The notes: generated by a model not told the origin, from the letters alone. A stretch of DNA of 63,026 nt from Pseudoalteromonas luteoviolacea DSM 6061 (GCF_001625655.1 NZ_AUYB01000147.1:1-63026), one strand, 5' to 3'; numbered from the stretch's first letter, positions 52,544 through 62,007 are shown. Translations and numbers: made by a program.

Positions 52544-53710
52544 CTAGGGCAGGTTCCAGTAATAAATGCCATATCCTACAAACAAGGCTGGGATCGCGGA
52601 GTAAGCAGTGGCAAGTAATGCAGCTTTGGGAGCCAGTGCTATTGCTGGAAACAGAGCATCACCATCATTAGACACTGCGTTAGCCGCCAGTGCGCTAAAA
52701 GGTAATACGCCTTGAATATACAAACTGGTGACAACTATTTGTGGGCCGCAGCCAGGGAGTAAGCCTATCATAATTGCGATAAGTGGCGCATATATCGCGT
52801 ACTCTGTGAACCAAGCTGCTAAATCGAGGCCAAAAAGGGCAACAGAGAGTTCATAAATCATAAAGCTTGCAACAACCCAAGCGGTAACAAAGTGGGTATC
52901 TTGTAAGATTTTGGCGAGTCGAGAAGGGGGCTTAACCTCTTCTTCTTCAGCTGTGATCTGTTTATAAGTTTGCCCTTTTGAAGACAGCGCCCAGATAACG
53001 ACAGCAAAAATAGCCATGGCTGCACCGAGTAGTTCAACGGGCTTTTCGAATTGGCCCAGATCAAGGTTGAAAGCCATTAACAGTGATATCGCAATACAAG
53101 GAAATAATAACACCTTCCAAACTGGCTCACTCATTCTAACGGCGAAAGTTGGCGGCTCGCAATCTTGTACTTCTTTGTTATTAACGTCAGGTCGGCAATA
53201 ATCTGCTTTATGGAACAAATTTACGAGCAGACCACTGGCAACGCCCACACCGACTCCAAGTAAAATAATGACCATTCCCTCGAGTGGCTTTTTGGCTAAG
53301 AGTAAAAAGGCGGCATCACCCATCGTAGCAGTAAGTACTGCGACAACAGAAGCAAAGCTAGCTTGTCCTTTAGTAAACTGAGTTACGACAATAATTGCGC
53401 CACCACACCCTGGTAATGCGCCCAATATTGCAGCCATGGTCACTTCAAGAGAAGGCGATTTTTTGTTTAGGTAACCGAGCTCAAGTTGCGGCATTTTTTC
53501 GACAAGGAAATAATAAATAGCCAAAGTACCTGCAACAAATACACTGACCTGAAAAAATGCATCAGCCAATGTGCCAAGTGCTATTTCACGTAAGGGGTCA
53601 TAAAACAGCGCTGCTATCAGAAGCACTGGCAATATCAATCGCTTATTAGCGAGTAACATTGCAAATTGAGAGGCCGCTTTAAGCGGATACGAGCGAGAGT
53701 AAGAGAGCAT
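52544..53710 (-). CDS. Putative 10-TM manganese/heavy-metal exporter (ArsP_2 type)
   Basis: This inner-membrane protein of about 388 residues has some ten hydrophobic segments. Two copies of a PGCG motif (GALPGCGGAIIVV and GLLPGCGPQIVV) mark an internal repeat typical of the putative 10-TM metal exporter family (PF11449-like), often labelled manganese transporter. A cytoplasmic loop carries charged and cysteine residues (KADYCRPD). The start is uncertain: ATG at 53710 gives MLSYSRSYPL and is preferred, while a GTG at 53743 lies inside an inverted repeat. A Fur-like box lies just upstream, so expression probably follows iron or manganese level. Confidence 0.8.
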   Translation of the reverse strand: MLSYSRSYPLKAASQFAMLLANKRLILPVLLIAALFYDPLREIALGTLADAFFQVSVFVAGTLAIYYFLVEKMPQLELGYLNKKSPSLEVTMAAILGALPGCGGAIIVVTQFTKGQASFASVVAVLTATMGDAAFLLLAKKPLEGMVIILLGVGVGVASGLLVNLFHKADYCRPDVNNKEVQDCEPPTFAVRMSEPVWKVLLFPCIAISLLMAFNLDLGQFEKPVELLGAAMAIFAVVIWALSSKGQTYKQITAEEEEVKPPSRLAKILQDTHFVTAWVVASFMIYELSVALFGLDLAAWFTEYAIYAPLIAIMIGLLPGCGPQIVVTSLYIQGVLPFSALAANAVSNDGDALFPAIALAPKAALLATAYSAIPALFVGYGIYYWNLP

Positions 53711-53746
53711 AAAGTGCAACCGGTAACCTAATAACAGTTGCACTTT
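53711..53746 (-). repeat. Inverted repeat at the start of the transporter gene
   Basis: AAAGTGCAAC (53711-53720) and GTTGCACTTT (53737-53746) form a perfect 10-base stem around a 16-base loop, directly before the ATG at 53710. In the mRNA it could hide or present the ribosome site. A protein-binding operator is also possible. Confidence 0.6.
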
Positions 53747-53757
53747 AGATTTAAATT

Positions 53758-53778
53758 AAATGAAAATCAATATCATTT
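53758..53778 (-). promoter_or_regulatory. Fur-like box upstream of the metal exporter
   Basis: TGAAAATCAATATCA matches the Fur 7-1-7 pattern TGATAATnATTATCA at 12 of 14 positions, with AA and TT flanks that extend the symmetry. It lies about 50 bases before the preferred start. Fur or a manganese-sensing Fur relative (Mur) may bind. Confidence 0.7.
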
Positions 53779-53782
53779 ATAT

Positions 53783-55411
53783 TTATTTTCTCTGGAACTC
53801 AGAGGTTTTACTCCAAGTTGGCCAAGCTTCTTCTTGTGAAATTAGATAACCAGCTTTGAAAAATAGCTGAAGATCTTGCACTGCGCCACTCAAGTCCCAT
53901 TCTTTTCTATAGCGATCACAAGGCTGGTGGTAACAGCCACGTAGTACCAAGCTCATGCGTTTTCTATATTTTGCAGTGGCATCATCAAACGGTTCATGTC
54001 CTCCACCGGCGTACATTGCAGGAATACCCATATTAGCAAACGCAAAGTGATCCGAGCGGTAGTAAATACCTGCTGATGGATTTGACTCGTTGGAGATGGC
54101 ACGATTTTGTTCGTCAGCCACTTCTTTTAATACGCCGTCTAGCGAAGATTTACCAAGGCCAACAACACTGATATCTTTTACTTTACCTAACAGGTTAAGT
54201 GCATCTAGGTTGATATTGGCAACAGTTTGATTCGCTGGAATCACAGGCGTTTCAGCATAGAATTTTGAACCAAGTAGGCCTTGTTCTTCTGCCGTCACTG
54301 CTAAGAATGTGATAGAGCGGTCTGGACGCTGTGGTAATTTTGCAAATGCTTCGGCAACTTCGATGATGCCGCCAGTGCCGGTCGCGTTATCGTGTGCACC
54401 ATTATAAATTTTGTCGCCTTTACGGTTCGGGTCCATACCTAAATGGTCCCAGTGGGCTGAGTAGATGATGTGCTCATCTGACTTTGTTGCGCCTGGTAAA
54501 GTTGCGATGAAGTTGTAAGATACTGACTTCTTAATAGTACTTTTAACGTCAACAGACGCTGTTAAGTCACCCATATCAACATTGTATGCGCCTTCAGCTG
54601 CTTTCTTTTTCGCTTCTTCAAAGTTTAGGCCAGCATCTGCAAACAGTTCTTTCGCTACATCAACACTTATCCAGCCTTCAACAGCAACGCGGTCCATATT
54701 GTTGTTTTCTTTTTGAAAGCCAAACTGTTCACCACTCCAAGAGTTTTCTACGACTTCCCATGGGTATGAGGCTGGAGCCGTTTCGTGGATAATGATCGCA
54801 CTTGCAGCACCTTGGCGGCTTGCTTCTTCATACTTGTAAGTCCAACGACCGTAGTAAGTCATTGTATTACCGTTAAATACGGCTGGATCTTTAGTCGCAT
54901 AACCTGGATCGTTTACAAGCATAACTACTGTTTTGCCTTTTACGTCTAACCCTTCGTAGTCATTCCAACCGTATTCAGGTGCATTGACACCATAGCCAAC
55001 AAACACTAGCTCTGAATCTTTGAGAGATTGTTGAGGGCTGATGCGGCTAGTGCCCATAACCATGCCCTTTTTATACGGGTAGTTACGCTCACCAATTTTA
55101 AGTGTCATATTTGGGTCGGCTTCGATTGAGACAAGAGGTACTTCTTGTAAAAAGCTGTTGCCATTACCTGGTTCATAACCTAACGCTTTAAAATGCTTCG
55201 TTAGATAAGCAAGAGTGAGCTCCTCACCTTTACTAGATGGTGCACGACCTTCAAACTCATCAGAGGCAAGGGTTTTGATGTGCTCGCCAAGCTGTTGGGC
55301 ATTGATACTGTTGTAAGCGTTGGAAATATCTTCAGGCGTGTTGCTTTTAGTTGTCGCACAACCAGCTAAAATAGCAAGCGACAAAGCACTTAGAGTTAAT
55401 TTTAGTTTCAT
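53783..55411 (-). CDS. M28 family metallopeptidase lipoprotein
   Basis: This 542-residue aminopeptidase-like protein is a lipoprotein with lipobox LAGC (LAILAGCATT). The M28 core has a PA domain inserted at about 130-280. All five metal ligands and the catalytic acid can be placed: HWDHLG, AHDNATGTGG, TAEEQGLLGS, LDALNLLG and YRSDHFAFA. It should remove N-terminal residues from peptides in the periplasm or outer membrane. Its stop lies only 40 bases from the next gene's promoter zone. It stands alone and shows no regulatory site. Confidence 0.93.
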   Translation of the reverse strand: MKLKLTLSALSLAILAGCATTKSNTPEDISNAYNSINAQQLGEHIKTLASDEFEGRAPSSKGEELTLAYLTKHFKALGYEPGNGNSFLQEVPLVSIEADPNMTLKIGERNYPYKKGMVMGTSRISPQQSLKDSELVFVGYGVNAPEYGWNDYEGLDVKGKTVVMLVNDPGYATKDPAVFNGNTMTYYGRWTYKYEEASRQGAASAIIIHETAPASYPWEVVENSWSGEQFGFQKENNNMDRVAVEGWISVDVAKELFADAGLNFEEAKKKAAEGAYNVDMGDLTASVDVKSTIKKSVSYNFIATLPGATKSDEHIIYSAHWDHLGMDPNRKGDKIYNGAHDNATGTGGIIEVAEAFAKLPQRPDRSITFLAVTAEEQGLLGSKFYAETPVIPANQTVANINLDALNLLGKVKDISVVGLGKSSLDGVLKEVADEQNRAISNESNPSAGIYYRSDHFAFANMGIPAMYAGGGHEPFDDATAKYRKRMSLVLRGCYHQPCDRYRKEWDLSGAVQDLQLFFKAGYLISQEEAWPTWSKTSEFQRK

Positions 55412-55597
55412 GACCTTTCTTTTATTTTGCTTTTACTTCTCACCTAAGTAATACCACAAAAGCAAGATTAATTCGACTTAAGCCGATACAGTGCAGGGAT
55501 TGCTGTAAAAAACCACTGACGTTATTTAACTTTTGCTCAGTGGGGGTGATAGAGTAAAATAGTGCGCAATAAGGTTAGAGTAATAATTTATACAAGC

Positions 55598-56440
55598 ATG
55601 AAAAAGTTTACTGCCCCGGAAAATTGGCATAGTCATTTATTTAATGATGCTCCGTTTGGCCATTTACAAGCACTATTTAATCTACAGAGATTTGCAACCT
55701 GGCCAAGTTTTGATTGGCTAAACTCTCAGCTGTCACACAGTAACAGCGCAGGTAAAAAAATTGTGTTCACGCCAAATGCATTATTAGAAAATGAAACGCG
55801 TTACTATGAAGAAATTATCGCGCAGACAGGGCAGGTGCCTACTCGAGAAGATAATTGGCATGACTTTTTTGGTGCGATGATTTGGTGCTTGTTCCCGAAA
55901 ACTAAGAGTTTACTAAACCAATTGCATACCGAAGAAATTAAATTGCATGGTCTCAAGCAGCGCAGTCGTAAACGCAATGCTTTAACGTTATTTGATGAGT
56001 GCGGCTTGGTGCTAGCCATTCCTCAATTACAGTGGCGAGACAAGCTACGCGAACATAAATGGACAGAGGTATTTTATGAACACCGTAATCTATGGCATAA
56101 CAGCCTAATACCGTTTGTATTTGGCCATGCTAATTATGAAATGCTGACCAATCCATTTATTGGATTGACGGGCAAGTTACTGTGTATCGTCGTTGAAGAG
56201 CCGTTTTATGATTTACCTTTGACTAAACAGTACGCGTATTTAGACAACAAGCTCGTTCAATTGATACAAGAACAAAACGTGCTTGATGACAATACAAAAA
56301 TGTCACCTCTTCCTTTGTTAGGTATTCCACAGTGGCATTCTGACAGTCAAAATGAGGCATTTTACGCCAATCAGGATTATTTCAGGCCAAAAAGAAGGAA
56401 CTCAAATGATAGCAGTCAACGGGCTGAAAAAACGCTTTAA
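55598..56440 (+). CDS. DUF3025 family protein
   Basis: This 280-residue protein belongs to DUF3025 as I recognise it: PENWHSHLFNDAPF near the start, then NWHDFFGAMIWCLFPKTK, a basic KQRSRKRNALTLFDECG stretch and PLLGIPQWH close to the end. The highly conserved histidines and tryptophans suggest an enzyme, but none is known. The ATG at 55598 was chosen; the frame runs on to a GTG at 55562 without a ribosome site. Its last 35 bases overlap the ABC ATPase gene, so the two are probably expressed together. Confidence 0.8.
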   Translation: MKKFTAPENWHSHLFNDAPFGHLQALFNLQRFATWPSFDWLNSQLSHSNSAGKKIVFTPNALLENETRYYEEIIAQTGQVPTREDNWHDFFGAMIWCLFPKTKSLLNQLHTEEIKLHGLKQRSRKRNALTLFDECGLVLAIPQLQWRDKLREHKWTEVFYEHRNLWHNSLIPFVFGHANYEMLTNPFIGLTGKLLCIVVEEPFYDLPLTKQYAYLDNKLVQLIQEQNVLDDNTKMSPLPLLGIPQWHSDSQNEAFYANQDYFRPKRRNSNDSSQRAEKTL

Positions 56441-57194
56441 ACTGACAAAAGAAGCAGCTTCGAGCAACTCAAGTCGAGATCCACGCCAAAGAGATGGCTA
56501 TTTCAACTCCGTTGAAGAGGTCTCTTTTACGTGTGAAGGTAATGAAGTGCTTGGTTTATTAGGCCCAAATGGTGCGGGGAAAACAACGACTCTACGAATG
56601 TTGTCAACTGCACTCACTCCCGATGCTGGAAGTATTCATATCGCTGGTCACGATATCATCAAGTCTCCATTGGCGGGCAGAAAAGCCATTGGTTTTTTGT
56701 CTGGAACAACTGGCTTGTATGGACGTTTAACAGCAAAAGAAAATGTTGAGTACTTTGCCAAGTTACATGGCTTAAAAGGGAGGGCTCTAAAATCGCGGTG
56801 TGAATCACTCTATGCCAGATTAGATATGGAAAGTTTTTTGGGCAAGCGTGCCGAGCACTTGTCCACAGGCATGAAACAAAAAACGAATATCGCACGGGCG
56901 GTAGTTCATGAGCCAGATGTGGTGATTTTAGATGAACCAACCACGGGCTTAGATATCATGACAAAACAAACCATTATTCAATTTATCAGGGAGCTTAAAT
57001 CAAACAAAACACCCGTAGTGTTTTCTACTCATCATCTAGACGAAATTGCGCTGCTATGTGACCGCATCTGCCTAATCGACCAAGGCGTAAGTTGTTTTGA
57101 CGGCAGCATAGAACAGTTTAAATCAGCAGGTCAGAGCGAAGAGTTGAATGACGCGTTTTTAAATATAATAAACCAAGGGCGTGCACATGTTTGA
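56406..57194 (+). CDS. natA: ABC transporter ATP-binding protein, NatA type
   Basis: This 262-residue ATPase powers an ABC exporter. It has the Walker A motif GPNGAGKTTT, the signature LSTGMKQK, and the Walker B end VILDEPTTGLD followed by the switch histidine STHHLDE. The start was set at 56406 because AAGGA stands 8 bases before this ATG and the protein then begins MIAVNGLKKRF. It resembles NatA of the Na+-exporting NatAB pair, but related ABC-2 systems cannot be excluded. It overlaps DUF3025 upstream and the permease gene downstream. Confidence 0.87.
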   Translation: MIAVNGLKKRFKLTKEAASSNSSRDPRQRDGYFNSVEEVSFTCEGNEVLGLLGPNGAGKTTTLRMLSTALTPDAGSIHIAGHDIIKSPLAGRKAIGFLSGTTGLYGRLTAKENVEYFAKLHGLKGRALKSRCESLYARLDMESFLGKRAEHLSTGMKQKTNIARAVVHEPDVVILDEPTTGLDIMTKQTIIQFIRELKSNKTPVVFSTHHLDEIALLCDRICLIDQGVSCFDGSIEQFKSAGQSEELNDAFLNIINQGRAHV

Positions 57195-58395
57195 GGTGTT
57201 TTTAAAAGAAGTTAAAGAGTTACTAAGAGATAGAAAAACGCTTTTTTTCGTGATTGCATTACCCATTGTTATTTTTCCGGTTTTGTTTGCTTTATTGGCC
57301 CTTCTTGCTTCTAAAACGACGCTAGAAGCAGAACAAAAAGTGCATACTTATTATATTGCTAATGCTCACTTAGCCCCTGAGTTTGAGGAGAGGCTCTTTT
57401 ATCATAAGAGTTTTAAACCCTATGAAGGTGAAGAGCGTTTTGAGTCTGAACAGGCACTTGTTGACGCTGTACGTGCAGGAAAAATAGATGTGGGTGTTGT
57501 GATCCCCAATCAATTTGAGCTTGGCCAGCCACTTACGGAGCAATCAAGGTGGCAGATTGTATTTAACGATGCTCAGTCGATAAATTTTGTTTACAAACGC
57601 CTTGAAACGCTTATCTACAAATTTGCAGCGCAAATACGCGCTACTTCTCTAAAGGCGCTCGGCGTGCCTCAATCACAACATAAAGCACTTTTAACCCCCA
57701 TAGCAGTGACTAAAGTTGATACGGCAGATAAACGAGAAAACTATGGAGAAAAGATAGGAGCATTTATCCCTTATATGTTGATCCCGTTGGTGTTGATGGG
57801 AGCAAGTTATCCTGCAATTGACTTGGGAGCGGGCGAAAAGGAGCGAGGGACGTTGGAGACCCTGCTGTTGACGCCTGTAACGCGCACTCAATTGGTTTTA
57901 GGTAAGTTTTTGACTGTACTCGCAAGTTCAATAGCCTGTGCGGTAGTTACAGTGTCGAGCTTAGCGGTGTGGATAGGAATCGCGAGTGGATTTGGCGTAC
58001 TGGATAGTATTAAAGAAGCTTTCGCAAGTGTGAGTATTTGGGACTATGTGTTGATTTTTGCACTATTACTGCCAGTTGCGGTGATGTTATCGTCTTTGGT
58101 ACTTGCTATCTCAATCTACGCAAGAACATTCAAAGAGGCGCAAAACTATATGGGACCACTAAGCATGCTAGTGTTCGTGCCTATTGTGGTGTCTTTGATG
58201 CCTAACATGTCTTTGACGAGTTTAACCGCCTGGATCCCAATCACCAATGTGTCTTTAGCAATAAAAGAGATCATTAAAGGCACCGTAGACTATGGTGCCG
58301 TGGCAATGATTTTTGTTGCTTCAGCTTTATTGGCTGGCGCACTCCTTACGTGCTGTGTGCGTTGGTTCAGCCGTGAAACCGTGTTATTTCGATAG
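57187..58395 (+). CDS. natB: ABC-2 type permease, NatB type
   Basis: This 402-residue permease has one N-terminal membrane segment, a large periplasmic domain (about 50-190), and five to six C-terminal segments. The plan fits NatB and other ABC-2 exporters: KERGTLETLLLTPVTRTQLVLGK follows the second segment. The ATG at 57187 overlaps the end of natA by 8 bases, so they are coupled. Na+ export is the likely role by similarity, while drug or lipid export is possible. No terminator was seen before the convergent gene. Confidence 0.85.
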   Translation: MFEVFLKEVKELLRDRKTLFFVIALPIVIFPVLFALLALLASKTTLEAEQKVHTYYIANAHLAPEFEERLFYHKSFKPYEGEERFESEQALVDAVRAGKIDVGVVIPNQFELGQPLTEQSRWQIVFNDAQSINFVYKRLETLIYKFAAQIRATSLKALGVPQSQHKALLTPIAVTKVDTADKRENYGEKIGAFIPYMLIPLVLMGASYPAIDLGAGEKERGTLETLLLTPVTRTQLVLGKFLTVLASSIACAVVTVSSLAVWIGIASGFGVLDSIKEAFASVSIWDYVLIFALLLPVAVMLSSLVLAISIYARTFKEAQNYMGPLSMLVFVPIVVSLMPNMSLTSLTAWIPITNVSLAIKEIIKGTVDYGAVAMIFVASALLAGALLTCCVRWFSRETVLFR

Positions 58396-58409
58396 CTTTA
58401 TCTTAATGA

Positions 58410-59210
58410 TTACGCGGCTTTCGCGTCGCGTAATCCTTGTTTTTCTAATTCCACGACGTTGAGCACTTTCTTTACATCTGACCAGTGCAGTAATTCAATT
58501 CGACCTTGTTCATTTTCTACTAAGGCGGTGCAGTTTTCTATCCAGTCACCATCATTGCAGTAAACTATACCATCGGTCACATTGATCCTTGGTTGGTGTA
58601 TGTGGCCACAAATAATCCCATCCATGCCTTGCTTTTTGGCTTCATGCACGGCTGCGCGCTCAAATGCGGCGATGGCTTCTCGGGCTTTATGAACTCGATT
58701 CTTGAGCCAAGAAGCCAGTGACCAATAGTGACCGCCATACAATTTACGTATGCGATTCGTCCATCGATTTAAAAATAGTAAGAAGTCGTAGGCTTGATCG
58801 CCAATGATGCTAATGAGCTTGTTATAGCGAGTGGCTGAGTCAAAATCATCACCGTGGAGCAGCAAGAAACGTTTTCCTGCGGATGTGGTATGCACAAAAG
58901 TATGGTGTACTTCTACATTGAACAAAGTCATATCAACATAGTTTCTAAAAGTTTCGTCATGATTGCCCGGAATATAAATAACGCGCGTACCAGACTCTGC
59001 TTTTTTCTGAATACACTCAAGAACTTGGTAGTGACTCGAGTGCCAATAAAATTGCCGCTTTAAAGACCAAAGGTCGACAATATCTCCAACCAAATACAAA
59101 GTGTCGCAGCGGGTACAGTTTAGAAAATCTAGTAGAAACTCGGCTTTGCAATCTTTATAGCCAAGGTGTACATCTGAAATCCATATGCTGGGGTAATAAG
59201 TTTGCTCCAT
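58410..59210 (-). CDS. LpxH-like metallophosphoesterase
   Basis: This 266-residue calcineurin-type enzyme resembles UDP-2,3-diacylglucosamine pyrophosphatases. Metal motifs are complete: SDVHLGYKD, LVGDIVDLW, PGNHDE, LLHGDDFD and CGHIHQPR. It belongs to the LpxH2-like branch, longer than LpxH (240) in having a basic middle region KNRVHKAREA. The exact substrate is not certain, as the lipid A enzyme proper may be elsewhere. The start was set at 59210 because TAGG precedes this ATG; a longer frame starts at 59225. A weak Fur-like box lies upstream. Confidence 0.87.
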   Translation of the reverse strand: MEQTYYPSIWISDVHLGYKDCKAEFLLDFLNCTRCDTLYLVGDIVDLWSLKRQFYWHSSHYQVLECIQKKAESGTRVIYIPGNHDETFRNYVDMTLFNVEVHHTFVHTTSAGKRFLLLHGDDFDSATRYNKLISIIGDQAYDFLLFLNRWTNRIRKLYGGHYWSLASWLKNRVHKAREAIAAFERAAVHEAKKQGMDGIICGHIHQPRINVTDGIVYCNDGDWIENCTALVENEQGRIELLHWSDVKKVLNVVELEKQGLRDAKAA

Positions 59211-59258
59211 TGTGCCTACTCTCAAGCGTAATAATGTCTACGTTAAAGGCACTAGATG

Positions 59259-59277
59259 ACAATTAATTATCATTATT
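59259..59277 (-). promoter_or_regulatory. Weak Fur-like box
   Basis: On the minus strand AATAATGATAATTAATTGT matches the 19-base Fur pattern at 13 positions, about 50 bases before the LpxH-like start. AT-rich DNA gives such matches by chance, so this is only a candidate. Confidence 0.3.
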
Positions 59278-59323
59278 GAGACGCTATGATGACATTTTGG
59301 AGCATCTCAAAATTTGAGCATAA

Positions 59324-59350
59324 AAAAACGCGCCACCGGGGCGCGTTTTT
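59324..59350 (-). terminator. Terminator of proS
   Basis: AAAAACGCGCC and GGCGCGTTTTT form an 11-base GC-rich stem with a 5-base loop and T runs both ways. It lies just past the proS stop on the minus strand. Confidence 0.9.
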
Positions 59351-59364
59351 GAAGCTTAGACAAG

Positions 59365-61086
59365 TTAAGCCATGAGCTTGGTGATTTCAGCAACGGCTGA
59401 ATCAATATCTAGCATCACTTTTTCACCCGTTCTACGGTTTTTAAGCTCAACCTGATTGTTGTCAAGGTTACGTTCACCGATAACAAGCGTGAAAGGTACG
59501 CCCACCAATTCCATATCGTTAAACATTACACCCGGACGCTCTTTACGGTCGTCAAACAACACGTCAAGGCCAGCAGCTTTTAAGCCTGCATAAAACTTTT
59601 CAGCTATTTCTGGAATACGATGAGACTTATGCATATTCATTGGAACAATTGCAATGTCGAAAGGTGCTAGGGCTTGAGGCCACTTGATACCAAACTTGTC
59701 GTGATTTTGCTCAATGGCGGCTGCGACAATTCGAGATACACCGATACCGTAACAACCCATCGTCATTACTTGGTTTTTACCATTTTCACCTAGTACGCCA
59801 GCATTCATCGCTTCTGAGTACTTGCTACCTAATTGGAAAATATGGCCGACTTCGATACCGCGCTTAATTTGCAGTGTACCTTGTCCGCAAGGGCTTGGAT
59901 CGCCTTCTACAACATTGCGGATGTCTGCAACTGTGTACCCAGTCGCATCACGGTCCCAGTTAATACCGCTGTAATGTACGCCATCTTTGTTAGCACCTGC
60001 TACAAAATCAGACATGACAGCTGCGCTGTGATCAACTATCACTGGTATATCAAGGCCAACAGGGCCTAATGAACCTGGCTTTGCGCCAATTGCTGCAACG
60101 ATATCTTCTTCAGTTGCCATTTCAAGAGGGGCGCCAACCAGCTCAAGCTTTTCAGCTTTTAGCTCATTCAATTCATGGTCACCACGCACGATAAGAGCAA
60201 CAAGGCCACGCTCACCGTCTTCAGTCTCAGGGCCATAAACTACCAGTGTTTTAACACCTTTGTGCGCCTTAACACCATGCTGCTGAGCAAGCTCTGCAAT
60301 TGTCTTGGCATTAGGCGTTTCAAATGTATTTAAATCTTTGCTTGGTGCTGCACGTTCTGTTGCAGGGGCAATCGCTTCTGCTTTTTCTATATTCGCAGCG
60401 TAGTCGCTTTCGGTGCTAAATGCGATTGCATCTTCACCTGACTCAGCCAATACGTGGAATTCGTGAGATACGCTGCCACCAATAGAGCCTGTGTCTGCGA
60501 TAACTGGACGATAATCCAAACCAAGACGCTCAAAAATATTGCAGTATGCTTGATGCATTATCTGATAGGTCTTTTCAAGGCATGCATCATCTAGGTGGAA
60601 AGAGTAAGCATCTTTCATAGTGAATTCGCGAGCACGCATTACACCAAAGCGCGGACGTACTTCGTCACGTACTTTAGTTTGTACTTGGTACAATGCAAGT
60701 GGCAGTTGTTTGTAACTGCTAACTTCTTTACGTACAAAATCAGTGATCACTTCTTCGTGTGTCGGACCAAGAGCAAACGGGCGGTTGTGGCGATCTGTAA
60801 TTCTTAGCAGTTCTGGGCCGAACTGTTCCCAACGACCTGACTCTTCCCATAGATCTGCTGGCTGAATAACAGGCATCAACATTTCGATTGCGCCAGCTTT
60901 TTCCATTTCCTCGCGTACAATAGTTTCTACTTTACGAAGTACTTTTAAACCTGACGGCAACCAAGTGTATAAACCTGAAGCGAGTTTGCGGATCATACCC
61001 GCACGTAGCATTAGCTGGTGGCTAACCACCTCGGCATCAGAAGGCGTCTCTTTTAGAGTCGCTAAAATATATTGACTGGTACGCAT
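59365..61086 (-). CDS. proS: Prolyl-tRNA synthetase
   Basis: This 573-residue class II synthetase joins proline to tRNA-Pro. The N-terminus MRTSQYILATLKETP and the length match E. coli ProS (572). Class II motifs appear as GLYTWLPSGLKVLRK, then FGVMRAREFTMKDAYSFH, and a C-terminal GCYGIGVSRIVAA. The bacterial editing insertion covers about 225-400. The start was set at 61086, where GGAA stands 7 bases before the ATG; a longer frame from 61101 adds five residues. The window also holds tRNA-Pro(GGG), though not nearby. Confidence 0.97.
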   Translation of the reverse strand: MRTSQYILATLKETPSDAEVVSHQLMLRAGMIRKLASGLYTWLPSGLKVLRKVETIVREEMEKAGAIEMLMPVIQPADLWEESGRWEQFGPELLRITDRHNRPFALGPTHEEVITDFVRKEVSSYKQLPLALYQVQTKVRDEVRPRFGVMRAREFTMKDAYSFHLDDACLEKTYQIMHQAYCNIFERLGLDYRPVIADTGSIGGSVSHEFHVLAESGEDAIAFSTESDYAANIEKAEAIAPATERAAPSKDLNTFETPNAKTIAELAQQHGVKAHKGVKTLVVYGPETEDGERGLVALIVRGDHELNELKAEKLELVGAPLEMATEEDIVAAIGAKPGSLGPVGLDIPVIVDHSAAVMSDFVAGANKDGVHYSGINWDRDATGYTVADIRNVVEGDPSPCGQGTLQIKRGIEVGHIFQLGSKYSEAMNAGVLGENGKNQVMTMGCYGIGVSRIVAAAIEQNHDKFGIKWPQALAPFDIAIVPMNMHKSHRIPEIAEKFYAGLKAAGLDVLFDDRKERPGVMFNDMELVGVPFTLVIGERNLDNNQVELKNRRTGEKVMLDIDSAVAEITKLMA

Positions 61087-61180
61087 GCTTGTTCCGTTCA
61101 ATGTTGTGTGTTTTTAATTAGGCACGTAGTTTAACAGTGCCTAAGGTGCTAAAAAAGAGTTATTTTCGCTGTATGGATAT

Positions 61181-61960
61181 TTAATCTTTTGCTTTGTCTA
61201 CACTTTGCTGCTTTTCTCGAGTTACCTCGATGACATGGTTGTGCTCATCTTCAACTTGCCACCGTATATTGAACTCATAAAGGTTCATTCCGTAACTTTG
61301 AGTTTGCTGTTTCTTCTTTTTATAAGCTGGCCTTGGGTCTTGTTTTAAGACGTTACTAATAAAGCCTTTTAATTCTGGGTATTGCGATTGTTGGTCAATA
61401 AAGCGTGCGGCTTGTTCACTAAATGATACTGTCATTTCAGTTTCTGGGCGTGTATCAGCGAACCCTGCTGAGGCGCCTTCGAGTGCATCTGAGTAAGGGA
61501 GGTAGGGTTTGATATCAACAATGGGCGTACCATCTAAAAGGTCAATGCCTGACAATAATAGCGCCAGTTGACCATTTTTATACTCAACACCTTCGAGCTT
61601 GACCGCACTCATACCAATACCATTTGGTCTAAAAGTGGCGCGTGTTGCGAAAACGCCTTTACGTTCATTTCCGCCTAATCTAGGAGGGCGTACTAGGGCA
61701 GAATAGCCTTTATCAGCTGTTTCGTGAAACCTGAAAAGTAGCCAAAGATGGGTAAACTCTTCGATACCGCGTACAAACTCCTCACGATTAAATGCATCAC
61801 AAAAAATCAATTTTGCAGTGGCTTCTGGGACCAATCTAGGCTGCCTAGGAATGGCAAATTTTTGTTTGTAAGGAGATTCGATATGACCGATAGCTTGAAC
61901 TTCAAATTGCACGATTGCGGGCTCTAAAGAATAAAAAAGAGCATTGTATCTGTTTGTCAT
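61181..61960 (-). CDS. trmO: tRNA (t6A37) N6-methyltransferase TrmO
   Basis: This 259-residue enzyme (YaeB/TsaA family) adds a methyl group to t6A37 of certain tRNAs using SAM. It shows IGHIESPYKQKFAIPRQP, FRFHETADKGY, LLDGTPIVDIKPYLPY and a C-terminal DPRPAYKKK. The usual RPNPIGMS motif reads RPNGIGMS here. The start is unsure: E. coli TrmO begins close to the QFEVQAIG position, so a GTG at 61912 could be the true start and the first 16 residues may not be made. Neither site has a good ribosome sequence. It is a single gene upstream of proS on the same strand. Confidence 0.92.
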   Translation of the reverse strand: MTNRYNALFYSLEPAIVQFEVQAIGHIESPYKQKFAIPRQPRLVPEATAKLIFCDAFNREEFVRGIEEFTHLWLLFRFHETADKGYSALVRPPRLGGNERKGVFATRATFRPNGIGMSAVKLEGVEYKNGQLALLLSGIDLLDGTPIVDIKPYLPYSDALEGASAGFADTRPETEMTVSFSEQAARFIDQQSQYPELKGFISNVLKQDPRPAYKKKKQQTQSYGMNLYEFNIRWQVEDEHNHVIEVTREKQQSVDKAKD

Positions 61961-62007
61961 GAGCGCAACAAATCTAAATTCTAAAGTAAGTGGTGTAATA
62001 GCTTGTA

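Noticed and set aside
58741..58760. TTACGTATGCG, similar to the maltodextrin operator
   Set aside because: It lies inside the LpxH-like coding region and lacks the flanking symmetry.
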